DNA of 64,000 nucleotides from NCBI RefSeq assembly GCF_006711645.1, contig NZ_CP041247.1:2480001-2544000 (forward strand). The letters are read 5' to 3'. Positions 33,324 through 41,910 of the stretch are shown one piece after another. This stretch comes from Klebsiella electrica. GTDB taxonomy: Bacteria > Pseudomonadota > Gammaproteobacteria > Enterobacterales > Enterobacteriaceae. Numbering within the stretch: position 1 is the first letter of the stretch; every line of letters begins with the position of its first letter. The notes below the pieces were generated by a model, which worked only from the letters and a program-made list of their open reading frames with translations, had not been told where the DNA came from and made no database searches. Both the position numbers and the translations under genes were made by a program.

Positions 33324-34223
33324 ATGACACGTAAAGACGGGCTGCTGGCGCTGCTGGTGGTGGTAGTGTGGGGACTGAATTTTGTGGTGATTAAGGTCGG
33401 GCTTCACAATATGCCGCCGCTGATGCTGGCGGGGCTGCGCTTCTTACTGGTGGCTTTCCCGGCGCTGCTGTTTGTTGCCCGTCCTGAAATCCCGCTGCGT
33501 CTGCTGCTCGGCTATGGCCTGACCATCAGCTTTGGTCAGTTTGCCTTTTTATTCTGCGCAATTAATCTTGGGATGCCCGCCGGCCTGGCCTCTTTGGTGC
33601 TTCAGGCTCAGGCGTTCTTCACCATTATTCTTGGCGCCTTTGCCTTCGGTGAACGCCTGCAGGGAAAACAGCTGGCCGGGATTGCGCTGGCTATTTTTGG
33701 CATTCTGGTGCTGGTGGAAGCCAGCCTCGGCGGCCAGCATGTCCCGGTGGTCGGATTTATGCTGACCCTGGCGGCGGCGCTGAGCTGGGCCTGCGGGAAT
33801 ATCTTTAATAAGAAGATCATGTCCCGCGCCGAGAAGCCGCAGATTATGTCGCTGGTGGTGTGGAGCGCGTTGATTCCCGTGCTGCCGTTTATGCTGGCGT
33901 CATGGGCTATCGATGGCCCGCAGGCGATGGCGGCGAGCCTGATTCATATTGATATGCTGACCGTATTTTCGCTGCTGTATCTGGCGTTCGTTGCCACGAT
34001 TGTCGGCTATGGCATCTGGGGATCGCTGCTCGGGCGCTATGAAACCTGGCGAGTGGCGCCGCTGTCGTTGCTGGTGCCGGTCGTTGGCATGGCCAGCGCC
34101 GCGCTGTTGCTCGGCGAAACGCTGAACGGCCTGCAGTTGCTGGGCGCCGTGCTGATTATGGCCGGGCTGTATATCAACGTTTTCGGCCTGCGGGTGTGGC
34201 GCACGGGCGCGGTACCGAGATAA
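33324..34223 (+). CDS. eamA: O-acetylserine/cysteine exporter EamA
   Basis: A 299-residue ten-span drug/metabolite transporter with two EamA repeats. It matches E. coli EamA (YdeD) closely, including R-K-D-G-L-L-A-L-L-V-V-V-V-W-G-L-N-F at the start and Y-E-T-W-R-V-A-P-L-S-L-L-V-P-V in the second repeat. The protein exports O-acetylserine and cysteine-pathway metabolites. GAGGCAGGGT lies upstream of the ATG. In E. coli it sits next to marB; here about 24 kb of other genes separate them. Confidence 0.95.
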   Translation: MTRKDGLLALLVVVVWGLNFVVIKVGLHNMPPLMLAGLRFLLVAFPALLFVARPEIPLRLLLGYGLTISFGQFAFLFCAINLGMPAGLASLVLQAQAFFTIILGAFAFGERLQGKQLAGIALAIFGILVLVEASLGGQHVPVVGFMLTLAAALSWACGNIFNKKIMSRAEKPQIMSLVVWSALIPVLPFMLASWAIDGPQAMAASLIHIDMLTVFSLLYLAFVATIVGYGIWGSLLGRYETWRVAPLSLLVPVVGMASAALLLGETLNGLQLLGAVLIMAGLYINVFGLRVWRTGAVPR

Positions 34224-34333
34224 GCAAAGCCCTTAGCGGCCTGTTTTTTTGCCGCCGGGCGCGATGTTTGCCGGCCTGGCCTTCAGCGCTTGGCTCTCTG
34301 GCTCAACGTCTATGAGTGACCAAAGGAATGTAA

Positions 34334-35227
34334 ATGATTGATGACATCCGCTACCTGATTGTGTTCGCAAAAATTGTCGAGGCGGGCTCAATCTCCGGTG
34401 GCGCAGACGCTTTAGGGCTGACGACCGCCACGGCGAGCAGCCATCTGGCGAAACTGGAAAAAAATCTGGGTAGCGCTCTGCTATATAGAAATACGCGAAA
34501 ACTCTCTCTGACTCACGATGGCGTCGGTTTGCTGGAGACGGCCAAATCTATGCTGGAACTTTATGAGAAGGGGGTGATTGAATTTAAGCAGCGTTCTATA
34601 TCTACGGCTAATAAGCTGCATATTTCTGTCCCCGCCGTTTTTATTAATAGCGCCTTTACGCGCCACCTCGCGGTTTTCATACAACAATATCCGGATGTGC
34701 GCCTGAACATTTCTTATAGCGACACGCGTAAAGATATTATTGGCGAGAGTATTGATGTCGCATTTCGGATTGGGGAACTGCCGGATAGTTCTCTCAAAGC
34801 CCGGCATCTGTTTGTCCTGCCCCGGCAACTGGTCGCATCAAAGGGTTTGCTCAGTCATTATAAGCCCATCAACCATCCTGATGACTTATCACATCTGCCC
34901 TGGATTGGCCTGACGATGAGGCAGAATAGCCGGGAGTTCAGGCATAAAAATGGCGAGGTGGTGCTAGTCAAGTATACGCCAGCGGTGTGGGTTGATAATG
35001 TTGAAGCCGCCTATGCGCTTGCGAAGCAACAAGCTGGACTGGCGGCTCCCCCTCGCTATCTCAGTGAGGGGGATGTCAGGCGTGGAGAAATGCAGGAAGT
35101 GCTCCCCGACTGGTCATTAGAACCGCTGAAGGTATATGCAATATGGCCTGCGAATATATCGACCAGCAGCATTGCCTATAAATTGATTAATGACATTTAT
35201 AATGCTTTTGCGTCTCATCAATTATGA
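34334..35227 (+). CDS. LysR-family transcriptional regulator
   Basis: A 297-residue regulator. The N-terminal winged helix-turn-helix has F-A-K-I-V-E-A-G-S-I-S-G-G-A-D-A-L-G-L near residues 10-28, followed by the K-L-E-K-N-L-G-S-A-L-L-Y-R-N-T-R wing and linker. The rest is a LysR substrate-binding domain of the type with short C-terminal helices. It is convergent with, and overlaps by six bases, the LysE-type exporter gene, which is therefore a possible target. Confidence 0.9.
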   Translation: MIDDIRYLIVFAKIVEAGSISGGADALGLTTATASSHLAKLEKNLGSALLYRNTRKLSLTHDGVGLLETAKSMLELYEKGVIEFKQRSISTANKLHISVPAVFINSAFTRHLAVFIQQYPDVRLNISYSDTRKDIIGESIDVAFRIGELPDSSLKARHLFVLPRQLVASKGLLSHYKPINHPDDLSHLPWIGLTMRQNSREFRHKNGEVVLVKYTPAVWVDNVEAAYALAKQQAGLAAPPRYLSEGDVRRGEMQEVLPDWSLEPLKVYAIWPANISTSSIAYKLINDIYNAFASHQL

Positions 35228-35824
35228 ATGATTGAGAAGTGGCAAACAGAGCAGGTAGCCCGCCGTAACGATCAGCGATCCGCCCATCAACAGGTTAAAA
35301 GTACGGATGCGTTGTCTGCTTCTGAGCAGTATTGAAACTTTGTCGCCGATAACCGCCCATGAAGCCAGTGAGAGATAGCAGACGACAAAATAAATCATGA
35401 TAAAGACGGCGACCGTCGTGTTGGTGGTCGGGTCGGAAAATAACGCCGCGCCTGATGCGCAGGCCGTCCAGGCCTTCGGGTTAAACCATTGCATTAAAAA
35501 TCCCTGAATAAAACCCGGCGTTTCGGTTTTTTGCAATGCTAAATCAGGTTGAGATGACGCTATCTTATACCCCAGATACAGTATAAACAGTGCGCCGGCA
35601 GCGTTGAGATATTTGAAGAACAGAGGATATTGTTCAATTGCGGCGTACAAGCCAAAACAAACGACGATCAGCAATAAAGTAAAACCGGTGGTCGCGCCTG
35701 AGATCAACGGCAATGTTTTTCTGAATCCATGAATCGCCCCCGACGATATAATCAGCATATTTACCGGGCCTGGGGAAAATGACAGGGTGAGGGAAAATAT
35801 AAACATCGTAAAAATTAAAATCAT
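35222..35824 (-). CDS. LysE/RhtB-family amino acid exporter
   Basis: A 200-residue protein with six hydrophobic spans. The N-terminal F-S-P-G-P-V-N-M-L-I (residues about 16-25) is the LysE/RhtB signature, and F-L-M-Q-W-F-N-P-K-A-W near 110 is the conserved loop after span 3. It would export an amino acid or related metabolite. It is convergent with the LysR gene, with a six-base overlap of stop regions. Confidence 0.88.
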   Translation of the reverse strand: MILIFTMFIFSLTLSFSPGPVNMLIISSGAIHGFRKTLPLISGATTGFTLLLIVVCFGLYAAIEQYPLFFKYLNAAGALFILYLGYKIASSQPDLALQKTETPGFIQGFLMQWFNPKAWTACASGAALFSDPTTNTTVAVFIMIYFVVCYLSLASWAVIGDKVSILLRSRQRIRTFNLLMGGSLIVTAGYLLCLPLLNHS

Positions 35825-35976
35825 TCTTTCTCCGCGACTGTTAAACGTGTAATACGCATGGGCACTCTTTTTTATTGCGCAATTTTTTATTACACAATAG
35901 CGTTTCTGCTATGCCTACAGGCTACATATAAATATTGATGGGAGTAAGTGGCTTTTCTCTAAAGGTGTATTTGATT

Positions 35977-36057
35977 AATTCGGTCGCCGTGCGCTATAAC
36001 GCCGCACGCGATGAAATCTACGTGACCCATCGCAACGATCGCTCGCCATCTGTTTGA
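35977..36057 (+). pseudogene. Short remnant of a YncE-like beta-propeller gene
   Basis: A start-less piece of 26 codons reads V-R-Y-N-A-A-R-D-E-I-Y-V-T-H-R-N and stops at 36055-36057. This matches a repeat blade of YncE-type beta-propeller proteins (V-T-H-R and D-E-x-Y-V). Nothing else of the gene is left. It is next to, and overlaps, a remnant of another gene. Confidence 0.4.
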
Positions 36058-36145
36058 TGTTAATCCGCTTTACACCACCGCTTACAGGCAGAAGGCGATG
36101 CTGGAAGGACGACGCTATCATTTCGGCGGACACGTGGAGTTCTGA
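36047..36145 (+). pseudogene. Remnant of a TonB-dependent receptor C-terminus
   Basis: A 32-codon start-less frame reads L-F-D-V-N-P-L-Y-T-T-A-Y, then E-G-R-R-Y-H-F-G-G-H-V-E-F and stop. This is the end of a TonB-dependent outer-membrane receptor: N-L-F-D-like motif near the last strands, terminal aromatic Phe needed for barrel assembly. In E. coli the receptor yncD (pqqU) and yncE are neighbours, so the two remnants may come from a deleted pair (inference). Confidence 0.45.
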
Positions 36146-36195
36146 AATCATACAGGGGCCGAATGGCCCCTGCGATAGCCGGCAGAAAAGACCGG

Positions 36196-36624
36196 TTATA
36201 GTTTGAAGTCGATAACGGCATTGCTGAATGTCTGATAGGTTTTTTCATCCGGCGCTGGCGGGATTTTGGCTCCTTTCAGCGCGGACACTATCTGTGCACA
36301 CAACGCCGGGTCGCCGTTCTCGACGGTGGCGTTATCCACCGTCCCGTCACGCTGTAGCGCTAAGCGTACGGAGCATCGTTGTCCCTGATACGACTGCGGC
36401 TGGTCTATTTTAGCGGAGATAGCCTTCTGAACCTGCGTCAGATAGCGTGCGACGTTGGCCTGCGGTGAAGTATCTGAACCCATCGGATAATCGCGAAACA
36501 TCTTATCCACTTCTGCCGATAATTTAGCGTTTTCAGCGCTATCCGGCGCAGAAGGGGGGGCCGAGCAGGCGGAAAGGAGTAAAGAGAGGAGACAAACGCG
36601 TACGGGGCTGAGTCTTAAGGGCAT
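36196..36624 (-). CDS. TolA C-terminal-domain lipoprotein
   Basis: A 142-residue lipoprotein. The signal ends in L-L-S-A-C near residue 18, so Cys is lipidated. The rest resembles the third domain of TolA: A-R-Y-L-T-Q-V-Q-K-A-I-S-A-K-I near 68-82, C-S-V-R-L-A-L-Q-R-D-G-T-V near 92, and P-A-L-C-A-Q-I-V near 114 (the two Cys probably bonded), K-I-P-P-A-P near 130. Full TolA is longer and has a helical stalk, absent here. GGAGG lies seven bases before the ATG at 36624. It may bind colicins or TolA partners; the function is not known. Confidence 0.78.
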   Translation of the reverse strand: MPLRLSPVRVCLLSLLLSACSAPPSAPDSAENAKLSAEVDKMFRDYPMGSDTSPQANVARYLTQVQKAISAKIDQPQSYQGQRCSVRLALQRDGTVDNATVENGDPALCAQIVSALKGAKIPPAPDEKTYQTFSNAVIDFKL

Positions 36625-36794
36625 AGTCATGCCTCCTTGCTGGTGAGGGTACATTCCGGGTGCGAGGCCGTTATCCTCTGATCTTTCGCGATTATATTCA
36701 AACGCTAATCGCTGACAACCCCGCAGAGCTTTGGCCGCAGGGCGTCAGCTATAAGTGACGTTGTCACTATTTCTTCGCATTCTCAGCAGGTCAT

Positions 36795-37907
36795 TTACGC
36801 CATCCAGTCGCGGATAAGGTCTCCGTATAGCTGTTCAGCCTCCTGCAGTCGGCTGAGCAGGCAGTATTCGTCGGTTTGATGAGCCATAGAGGGCTCGCCG
36901 GGGCCGAGAATAATACAGGGCGGATTACCCAGCGCCGGTAGCAGCAGCGAGGCATCGGTAAAGTAGGGCACCACGCGCGGTTCGAGCGGCCGATCGTGCA
37001 GCGGCTGGCAGCGCTGATAAACCTGCTTTATCCATGCGTGATCCGCTTCGCTCAATACCGCGGGCAGATCGACCAGCGTCGATATCGTGACGTTCTCGCC
37101 AAGCAGCGTGGTCAGGCGCTGGCGGATGGTGGCGTGCTGTAAATTGGGCGCGCTACGGATATCGACATCAAAACGCGTGCGGTCCGGCACGGAATTAATA
37201 TTTAACCCGCCTTCGATCCGACCGACGTTAAGGGTGGGCTGCTTCATCAGCGGATGCGGCGCGCCCGGTGAAAAATGTTGAATCTTACCCAGCGCATCCG
37301 CCGCCAGATAGATAGCATTTATCCCCAGTTCAGGCATCGCGCCATGGGCGGTTTTCCCGCGGGTTTCGCAGCGTAACCACAGCGCGCCTTTATGGCCGAT
37401 AACCGGGTAATTGGCGGTAGGCTCGCCGACGATCAGCGCGCCCGTTTCCGGCAGGGAAGCGGATTCAATCAACGCCCGTGCGCCGTCGCAGCCGGTCTCT
37501 TCCCCGCCGGTAATCAGCAATACCGCGCCGCGCCCGGCCATAATGGCTTCCCGGTGCTCAACGCAGGCAACGGCAAATGCCGCCACCGCCGCTTTCATAT
37601 CGCTGGATCCGCGGCCGTAAAGACGCCCGTCCTCTATCTGCGAGCCGAAAGGATCGTATTGCCACTGCGCATTACCGAGCGGCACGGTATCCAGATGGCC
37701 GGTAAAGACCAGCGGTTTACCGGCCGTCGCCCCGCGCAGCCTGGCTATCAGATTACTGCGCCCCTCGCCGAACGAGGACAGCGAAACCTCAAAGCCGCTA
37801 TCTGCAAGCCAGCCGGCAAAGAAGCGCATGCAGTCTGCTTCGCTACCCGGCGGATTGATGGTGTTAAAGCCCAGCAGTTGCCGGGCCAGTTCAAGGGTGG
37901 TGGTCAT
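36795..37907 (-). CDS. M20 family metallopeptidase (ArgE/DapE type)
   Basis: A 370-residue deacylase. Metal ligands are visible: His in V-F-T-G-H-L-D-T-V near residue 72, Asp in G-R-G-S-S-D-M-K near 102, Glu pair in G-G-E-E-T-G near 134. The dimerisation domain is in the middle (R-G-K-T-A-H-G-A near 185). The family removes acyl groups from amino acids, peptides or amino sugars. It is the last gene of a minus-strand operon with an ABC importer. Its start overlaps the preceding stop by one base, so co-translated. The substrate is probably the imported compound or an intermediate (inference). Confidence 0.85.
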   Translation of the reverse strand: MTTTLELARQLLGFNTINPPGSEADCMRFFAGWLADSGFEVSLSSFGEGRSNLIARLRGATAGKPLVFTGHLDTVPLGNAQWQYDPFGSQIEDGRLYGRGSSDMKAAVAAFAVACVEHREAIMAGRGAVLLITGGEETGCDGARALIESASLPETGALIVGEPTANYPVIGHKGALWLRCETRGKTAHGAMPELGINAIYLAADALGKIQHFSPGAPHPLMKQPTLNVGRIEGGLNINSVPDRTRFDVDIRSAPNLQHATIRQRLTTLLGENVTISTLVDLPAVLSEADHAWIKQVYQRCQPLHDRPLEPRVVPYFTDASLLLPALGNPPCIILGPGEPSMAHQTDEYCLLSRLQEAEQLYGDLIRDWMA

Positions 37908-38662
37908 CAGCGACGTTCCGTCAGCCAGTCAAGGCAGTTAATCCACAGCTGGCGATAGCCGGGCCAGTTGCTAAACTCTTCCGGCAGCCAGTGCGCCGAC
38001 ATATCGCTGGTCCATACCAGCGAGCGCCCCTGTTGATATTCGCGAACGGCCAGCAGCGGATGGCCGGTACCGGCGATCGTCGCCAGCAGTTTGCCTTGCG
38101 GATGCATTTCCACTTCGTTGTAGCCCAGCAGCCACGGCCATTCGCCGGGAATGTCGTTAAACAGGGCGTGAGATTCCGTCACTTCGGCATAGCAACCCTC
38201 CGGGGTTTCAATACGATCGTCCCATGCCAGGCAGCGGACCGGCAGAACCTTCTCGACGGCGGTATGGCGATAGCGCGCGCCGCCGTTAATTCCCTGGAAG
38301 CTGTAATAGCCGCCAATCATCATCAGCGCGCCGCCAGCGGCAACGTAGTCATGGATAAGCGTCAGACGGTTGGCGGTACGACGGCTTTTCAGCCAGGTAT
38401 CCGGATGCAGCAGCAGCGTATTGGCGCCGATATCCGAGAGAATAATTGCGTCCCACTGCCGCAGCGCGTCCTGGGTCAGCGGGAAGTCCGTCGCCGCCGC
38501 GTGGGCGGGCATGTAGGTAATGGCGTACTGACTGTCCGCAAGCGCGGCGAGGAAATCCGTTGCGCCGGTGTGCCAGGTGGCGGTGGCAAACTGATCGAAG
38601 CCTTTAACATGTGTTGATGTGCTGGTCCAGGATTCACCGACCAGTAAGATTTTTTTCTGCAT
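37907..38662 (-). CDS. Glutamine amidotransferase-like protein (ThuA/GATase1-like)
   Basis: A 251-residue protein with a class-I glutamine amidotransferase-like fold: I-L-L-V-G-E-S-W near residue 5, A-I-I-L-S-D-I-G-A-N near 73, and A-A-G-G-A-L-M-M-I-G-G-Y-Y-S-F-Q-G near 108-124. No nucleophilic Cys sits in the elbow position (G-G-Y), so amidotransferase activity is unlikely. V-W-T-S-D-M-S-A-H-W near 216 is typical of this subfamily. Related ThuA-type proteins act on sugars. It lies between the phosphotriesterase-like and M20 genes. Confidence 0.75.
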   Translation of the reverse strand: MQKKILLVGESWTSTSTHVKGFDQFATATWHTGATDFLAALADSQYAITYMPAHAAATDFPLTQDALRQWDAIILSDIGANTLLLHPDTWLKSRRTANRLTLIHDYVAAGGALMMIGGYYSFQGINGGARYRHTAVEKVLPVRCLAWDDRIETPEGCYAEVTESHALFNDIPGEWPWLLGYNEVEMHPQGKLLATIAGTGHPLLAVREYQQGRSLVWTSDMSAHWLPEEFSNWPGYRQLWINCLDWLTERR

Positions 38663-38676
38663 GATATCTTTCCTTT

Positions 38677-39756
38677 TTATCCGCCAAAGACCCGTTGGGG
38701 ATTGCCAATCATCAAGGTTTCAAGCTGTTCTCCGCTGACGCCGTGGCGCCGCAGACGAGGAACAAAATGCTTGAGTATGTAGCCGTAACCGTGGCCGCCG
38801 TAGCGGGTGAGCATGGTTTTCAGGAAGATGTCCTGCGACAGCAAAATCTGCTGGATATAGCCGTCGTCAATCAGCTCGCGAATGGCGCGGGCGTTCTCCT
38901 CGTCGGAGGGCGACTGCGCCGATTCGTCGGCGTAGTAATAGCTCATGCCGATCATGTCGTATTCGAGAAATGCCCCGCGCTGCGCCAGTTCACGCTGGTA
39001 GCGCTTATCGGCAAAGCTGGGATTCATATGGCACAGCACGGTATGGCGTAGATCGGCGCCTTCCTGTTCGAGAATATCCAGCACCCGGTGACCGAGCCGC
39101 TCCCAGCCCGGCAGATGGACCTCGATCGGCACGCCGGTCGCGGCGCTGGCCCGCCCGGCGGCGCGCAGAGACTTCTCTTCATCCGGCGTAAAGCGGCTTG
39201 AGATACCAATTTCGCCGATAAGCCCGGCGAGCACTTCCGGTTTCTCCTCCGCGCCGCCCAGATCGTAAATCAGCCGTTCGGCCAGCTGTTCGACGCTGCT
39301 GGTTTTTACCCACTCGGGGTGCGACGGTTCCAGATACAGACCGGTACCCATAATAATGTTCAGGCCGGTCAGACGCGCGATGCGTGCCAGCGCTTTGGGA
39401 TCGCGGCCAATGCCGATATTGGTCGGATCGACCACCGTCTCCCCGCCAAGGGCGCGATATTTGGTCAGCTCTTCAATCGCTACGTCGACGTCAAACAGCT
39501 GGCAGTTATCGCGGCTCATCAGTGGGTTCAGCGACAGTTCGCCGAGGTTTTCCATCGTCACCGGCATTTCGGCAAGATGACGATCGCTACAGCAGCAGGG
39601 CGGCACCCATTTGCCGGAGGCATCCAGCAGAATATGCTCGTGCATCAGGGTCACGCCCATTTCGCTAACCGGCAGCGGGCCAAGCACCGTCATGACATAA
39701 CCGCTGCTGACGCCAAGCGGCAGCGGGGTAGGATGGCGAAAAATTGATCCGTTCAT
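38677..39756 (-). CDS. Phosphotriesterase-family metallohydrolase
   Basis: A 359-residue TIM-barrel hydrolase. Metal ligands: H-E-H near residue 39-41 (His-x-His), Glu in I-G-E-I-G near 182 at the place of the carboxylated Lys of true phosphotriesterase, His in V-L-C-H-M near 243, and Asp in L-L-S-Q-D-I near 304. A Glu in place of Lys is typical of the PHP/lactonase branch. True phosphotriesters are unlikely substrates; a lactone, ester or sugar derivative is more probable. It follows the permease gene after seven bases, so in one operon with the importer. Confidence 0.87.
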   Translation of the reverse strand: MNGSIFRHPTPLPLGVSSGYVMTVLGPLPVSEMGVTLMHEHILLDASGKWVPPCCCSDRHLAEMPVTMENLGELSLNPLMSRDNCQLFDVDVAIEELTKYRALGGETVVDPTNIGIGRDPKALARIARLTGLNIIMGTGLYLEPSHPEWVKTSSVEQLAERLIYDLGGAEEKPEVLAGLIGEIGISSRFTPDEEKSLRAAGRASAATGVPIEVHLPGWERLGHRVLDILEQEGADLRHTVLCHMNPSFADKRYQRELAQRGAFLEYDMIGMSYYYADESAQSPSDEENARAIRELIDDGYIQQILLSQDIFLKTMLTRYGGHGYGYILKHFVPRLRRHGVSGEQLETLMIGNPQRVFGG

Positions 39757-39763
39757 CAGCTAT

Positions 39764-40774
39764 CTATCCTTTTGCCGCCGCGCGCGCGGGGTTGAGAATG
39801 CGGGTGTTCAGCCAGATAGCCAGCAGGATAATGGTGCCGGTGGCTATCTGGGTGTAGAACGGCGAAATATGCGACAGGATCAGCCCGTTCTGAATCACCG
39901 CAATCGACAGCGCGCCGAGCAGTGTGCCGATAATAGTACCGAAACCGCCAAACAGGCTGGTACTGCCGAGCACAACCGCGGCGATAACCTGTAGCTCAAA
40001 GCCTTCGCCCTGGTTAGAGGAACCGCTGCCGAGGCGCGCGGTGATGATCATACCGGCCAGGGCGGCGGCCATTCCGCTGATGATATAGACCTTCATGGTG
40101 ACCGCTTTGGTGTTGATCCCGCTGCGTCGCGCGCCTTCGGCATTCGCCCCGATAGCCGTCACGTAGCGGCCAAAGCGCATATGGTTGAGAACGATATGCC
40201 CGATAACCAGAATCATCACGCCGATCAGCGCGGGCATGGGGATACCGACAACCCAGGCGCGGCCGATAAAGGTAAACAGGCTGTCAGCCGGAACCGGAAT
40301 CGAGTAGCCCTGGGTGACCAGCAGCGCGATACCGCGAACAACGGCCAGGGTGGCGAGGGTAACGATAAACGCCGGTATGCCTTCATAGGCAATGAAGAAG
40401 CCGTTGATGGCGCCCACCAATCCGCCGAGCAGCAGCCCCCCGAGCAGGACCACCGGCCACGACAGCCCCCAGTTGTTCAGGGCGATAGCGGACAACGCGC
40501 CGACCAGCGCGAGGGTCGAGCCCACCGACAGATCGATGCCGCCGGTGGTAATCACCAGAGTCATGGCGGTCGCGACGATCAGCAGCGGGGCGCTCTGACG
40601 GATGATATTCAGCCAGTTGGTACCGGTGAGAAAATTGCTGGTGATCAGTGAAAATACCACGCAGCAGAAGACAAAAAACAGCGCGATGCTCACCACGCCC
40701 GAGTGGTTATGCAGCAGGCGGCGGGGCAGCGAATGCTGGATCATGCGGGAGCTACTTAAGTTCATGATACTCAT
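39764..40774 (-). CDS. Ribose-type ABC transporter permease
   Basis: A 336-residue RbsC-like permease with about nine spans. Typical motifs: T-G-G-I-D-L-S-V-G-S near residue 75, A-Y-E-G-I-P-A-F-I-V-T-L near 120, and G-A-N-A-E-G-A-R-R-S-G-I near 212 (EAA-like coupling loop). It pairs with the ATPase immediately upstream and with the binding protein encoded at 43279. The second gene of the minus-strand operon. Confidence 0.92.
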   Translation of the reverse strand: MSIMNLSSSRMIQHSLPRRLLHNHSGVVSIALFFVFCCVVFSLITSNFLTGTNWLNIIRQSAPLLIVATAMTLVITTGGIDLSVGSTLALVGALSAIALNNWGLSWPVVLLGGLLLGGLVGAINGFFIAYEGIPAFIVTLATLAVVRGIALLVTQGYSIPVPADSLFTFIGRAWVVGIPMPALIGVMILVIGHIVLNHMRFGRYVTAIGANAEGARRSGINTKAVTMKVYIISGMAAALAGMIITARLGSGSSNQGEGFELQVIAAVVLGSTSLFGGFGTIIGTLLGALSIAVIQNGLILSHISPFYTQIATGTIILLAIWLNTRILNPARAAAKG

Positions 40775-40783
40775 CCTGTTACC

Positions 40784-41566
40784 TCAGTGTGCAGCCGCAG
40801 AGCGGGCGGTGAATTTTTCGCCCACAATCAGGTTAACGATATCGCTCAGGCTGGTGTCGGCCACCCGCCGGTCGGCGACGTTGGTACCTTCATACATCAC
40901 CATGATCCGGTCACAGACCAGGAACAGGTCCTGCAGGCGGTGGGTAATCAGAATCACGCTCACGCCGCGTGCGGAAACGCGACGAATCAGTTCCAGAACC
41001 GCTTCGACTTCCGCAACGGCCAGCGCGGCGGTGGGCTCGTCCATGATCAGCACTTTCGGGTCAAAAGCCGCCGCGCGGGCGATGGCAATGGCCTGGCGCT
41101 GACCGCCGGAAAGATTTCGCACCAGCAGGCGGGTATCGGGAATGGAAATTCCCAGCCCTTTTAGCATCTCCCGGGCATCGGCGTGCATTCTGGCCTCATC
41201 GAGAAAGGGGATACCAAGGACCGATTTCATTGGCTCGCGGCCCATAAACAGATTGCCGGCGACGTCAACCGTGTCGCACAGCGACAGATCCTGATACACC
41301 ATCTCGATATGACAGCGGCGCGAATCGGCCGGATTAGCAAACTGCTGCTGTTCACCATCGATACGAATCGTGCCGCTGGAGGGGATCACCGCGCCGGAGA
41401 GCACTTTGGTCAGGGTTGATTTCCCCGCGCCGTTATCGCCGACCAGGCCCAGCACTTCGCCCGGGGCCAGCTCCAGGTTGACTCCGCGCAATGAACGTAT
41501 CGACCCGTAGGTCTTGGTGATATTGATCATCTCCACCCTTGGCGGGGGGGTTTGTGGCTGCTGCAT
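40784..41566 (-). CDS. Ribose-type ABC transporter ATPase, single domain
   Basis: A 260-residue ATPase with one nucleotide-binding domain, unlike RbsA, which has two fused. Walker A G-D-N-G-A-G-K-S-T near residue 39-47, signature L-S-G-G-Q-R-Q near 149, Walker B L-I-M-D-E-P-T near 169, switch His in L-I-T-H-R near 203. Single-domain forms (as FrcA) work as homodimers. GGGAG lies eight bases before the start. First gene of the operon, which begins at the two LacI operators. Confidence 0.93.
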   Translation of the reverse strand: MQQPQTPPPRVEMINITKTYGSIRSLRGVNLELAPGEVLGLVGDNGAGKSTLTKVLSGAVIPSSGTIRIDGEQQQFANPADSRRCHIEMVYQDLSLCDTVDVAGNLFMGREPMKSVLGIPFLDEARMHADAREMLKGLGISIPDTRLLVRNLSGGQRQAIAIARAAAFDPKVLIMDEPTAALAVAEVEAVLELIRRVSARGVSVILITHRLQDLFLVCDRIMVMYEGTNVADRRVADTSLSDIVNLIVGEKFTARSAAAH

Positions 41567-41646
41567 CTGATAACTCCCATCGCTATTGCCGGGAAAATGT
41601 TCGTCATCCTGCGGGAGATACTCCCTCCGACACGGTTCACATTCTA

Positions 41647-41660
41647 GTAAACCGGTTTAC
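41647..41660. promoter_or_regulatory. LacI-type operator O1 before the ABC operon
   Basis: GTAAACCGGTTTAC, a perfect 14-bp palindrome with the central CG expected for LacI/GalR regulators. It lies about 80 bases before the ATPase start; a -10-like TAGAAT abuts it on the minus strand. Confidence 0.85.
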
Positions 41661-41819
41661 CTGCGGAGCGGAGCACTCACCAATCCAGTCTGACCAAACG
41701 CTACGTAAGATATTTGTTCGCCAGTAAGAACATTGCAGCATCCGTGCCAGGGCAGGAGTCACATCGCTGCCCTGTTACTTAACCTTATGGAATAAATAAC
41801 GTTTCTTGATCCCATCCCG

Positions 41820-41833
41820 GTAAACCGGTTTAC
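41820..41833. promoter_or_regulatory. LacI-type operator O2 with promoter
   Basis: A second identical GTAAACCGGTTTAC, 173 bases from the first. On the minus strand a perfect -10 TATAAT (41836-41841) lies two bases before it, so bound repressor would cover the start point. The two copies can allow looping. Confidence 0.85.
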
Positions 41834-41875
41834 TGATTATAGTGAAGCGCTGGCAAGTCGAACGTTTTTTGCGCC

Positions 41876-41896
41876 AAAAACGGGCGCTTTTGCGCC
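41876..41896 (-). terminator. Terminator of the LacI-family gene
   Basis: On the minus strand GGCGC-AAAA-GCGCC is followed by CGTTTTT, 14 bases after the stop of the regulator gene. It separates the regulator from the ABC operon promoter. Confidence 0.75.
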
Positions 41897-41910
41897 ATTT
41901 TGGGACGTGC

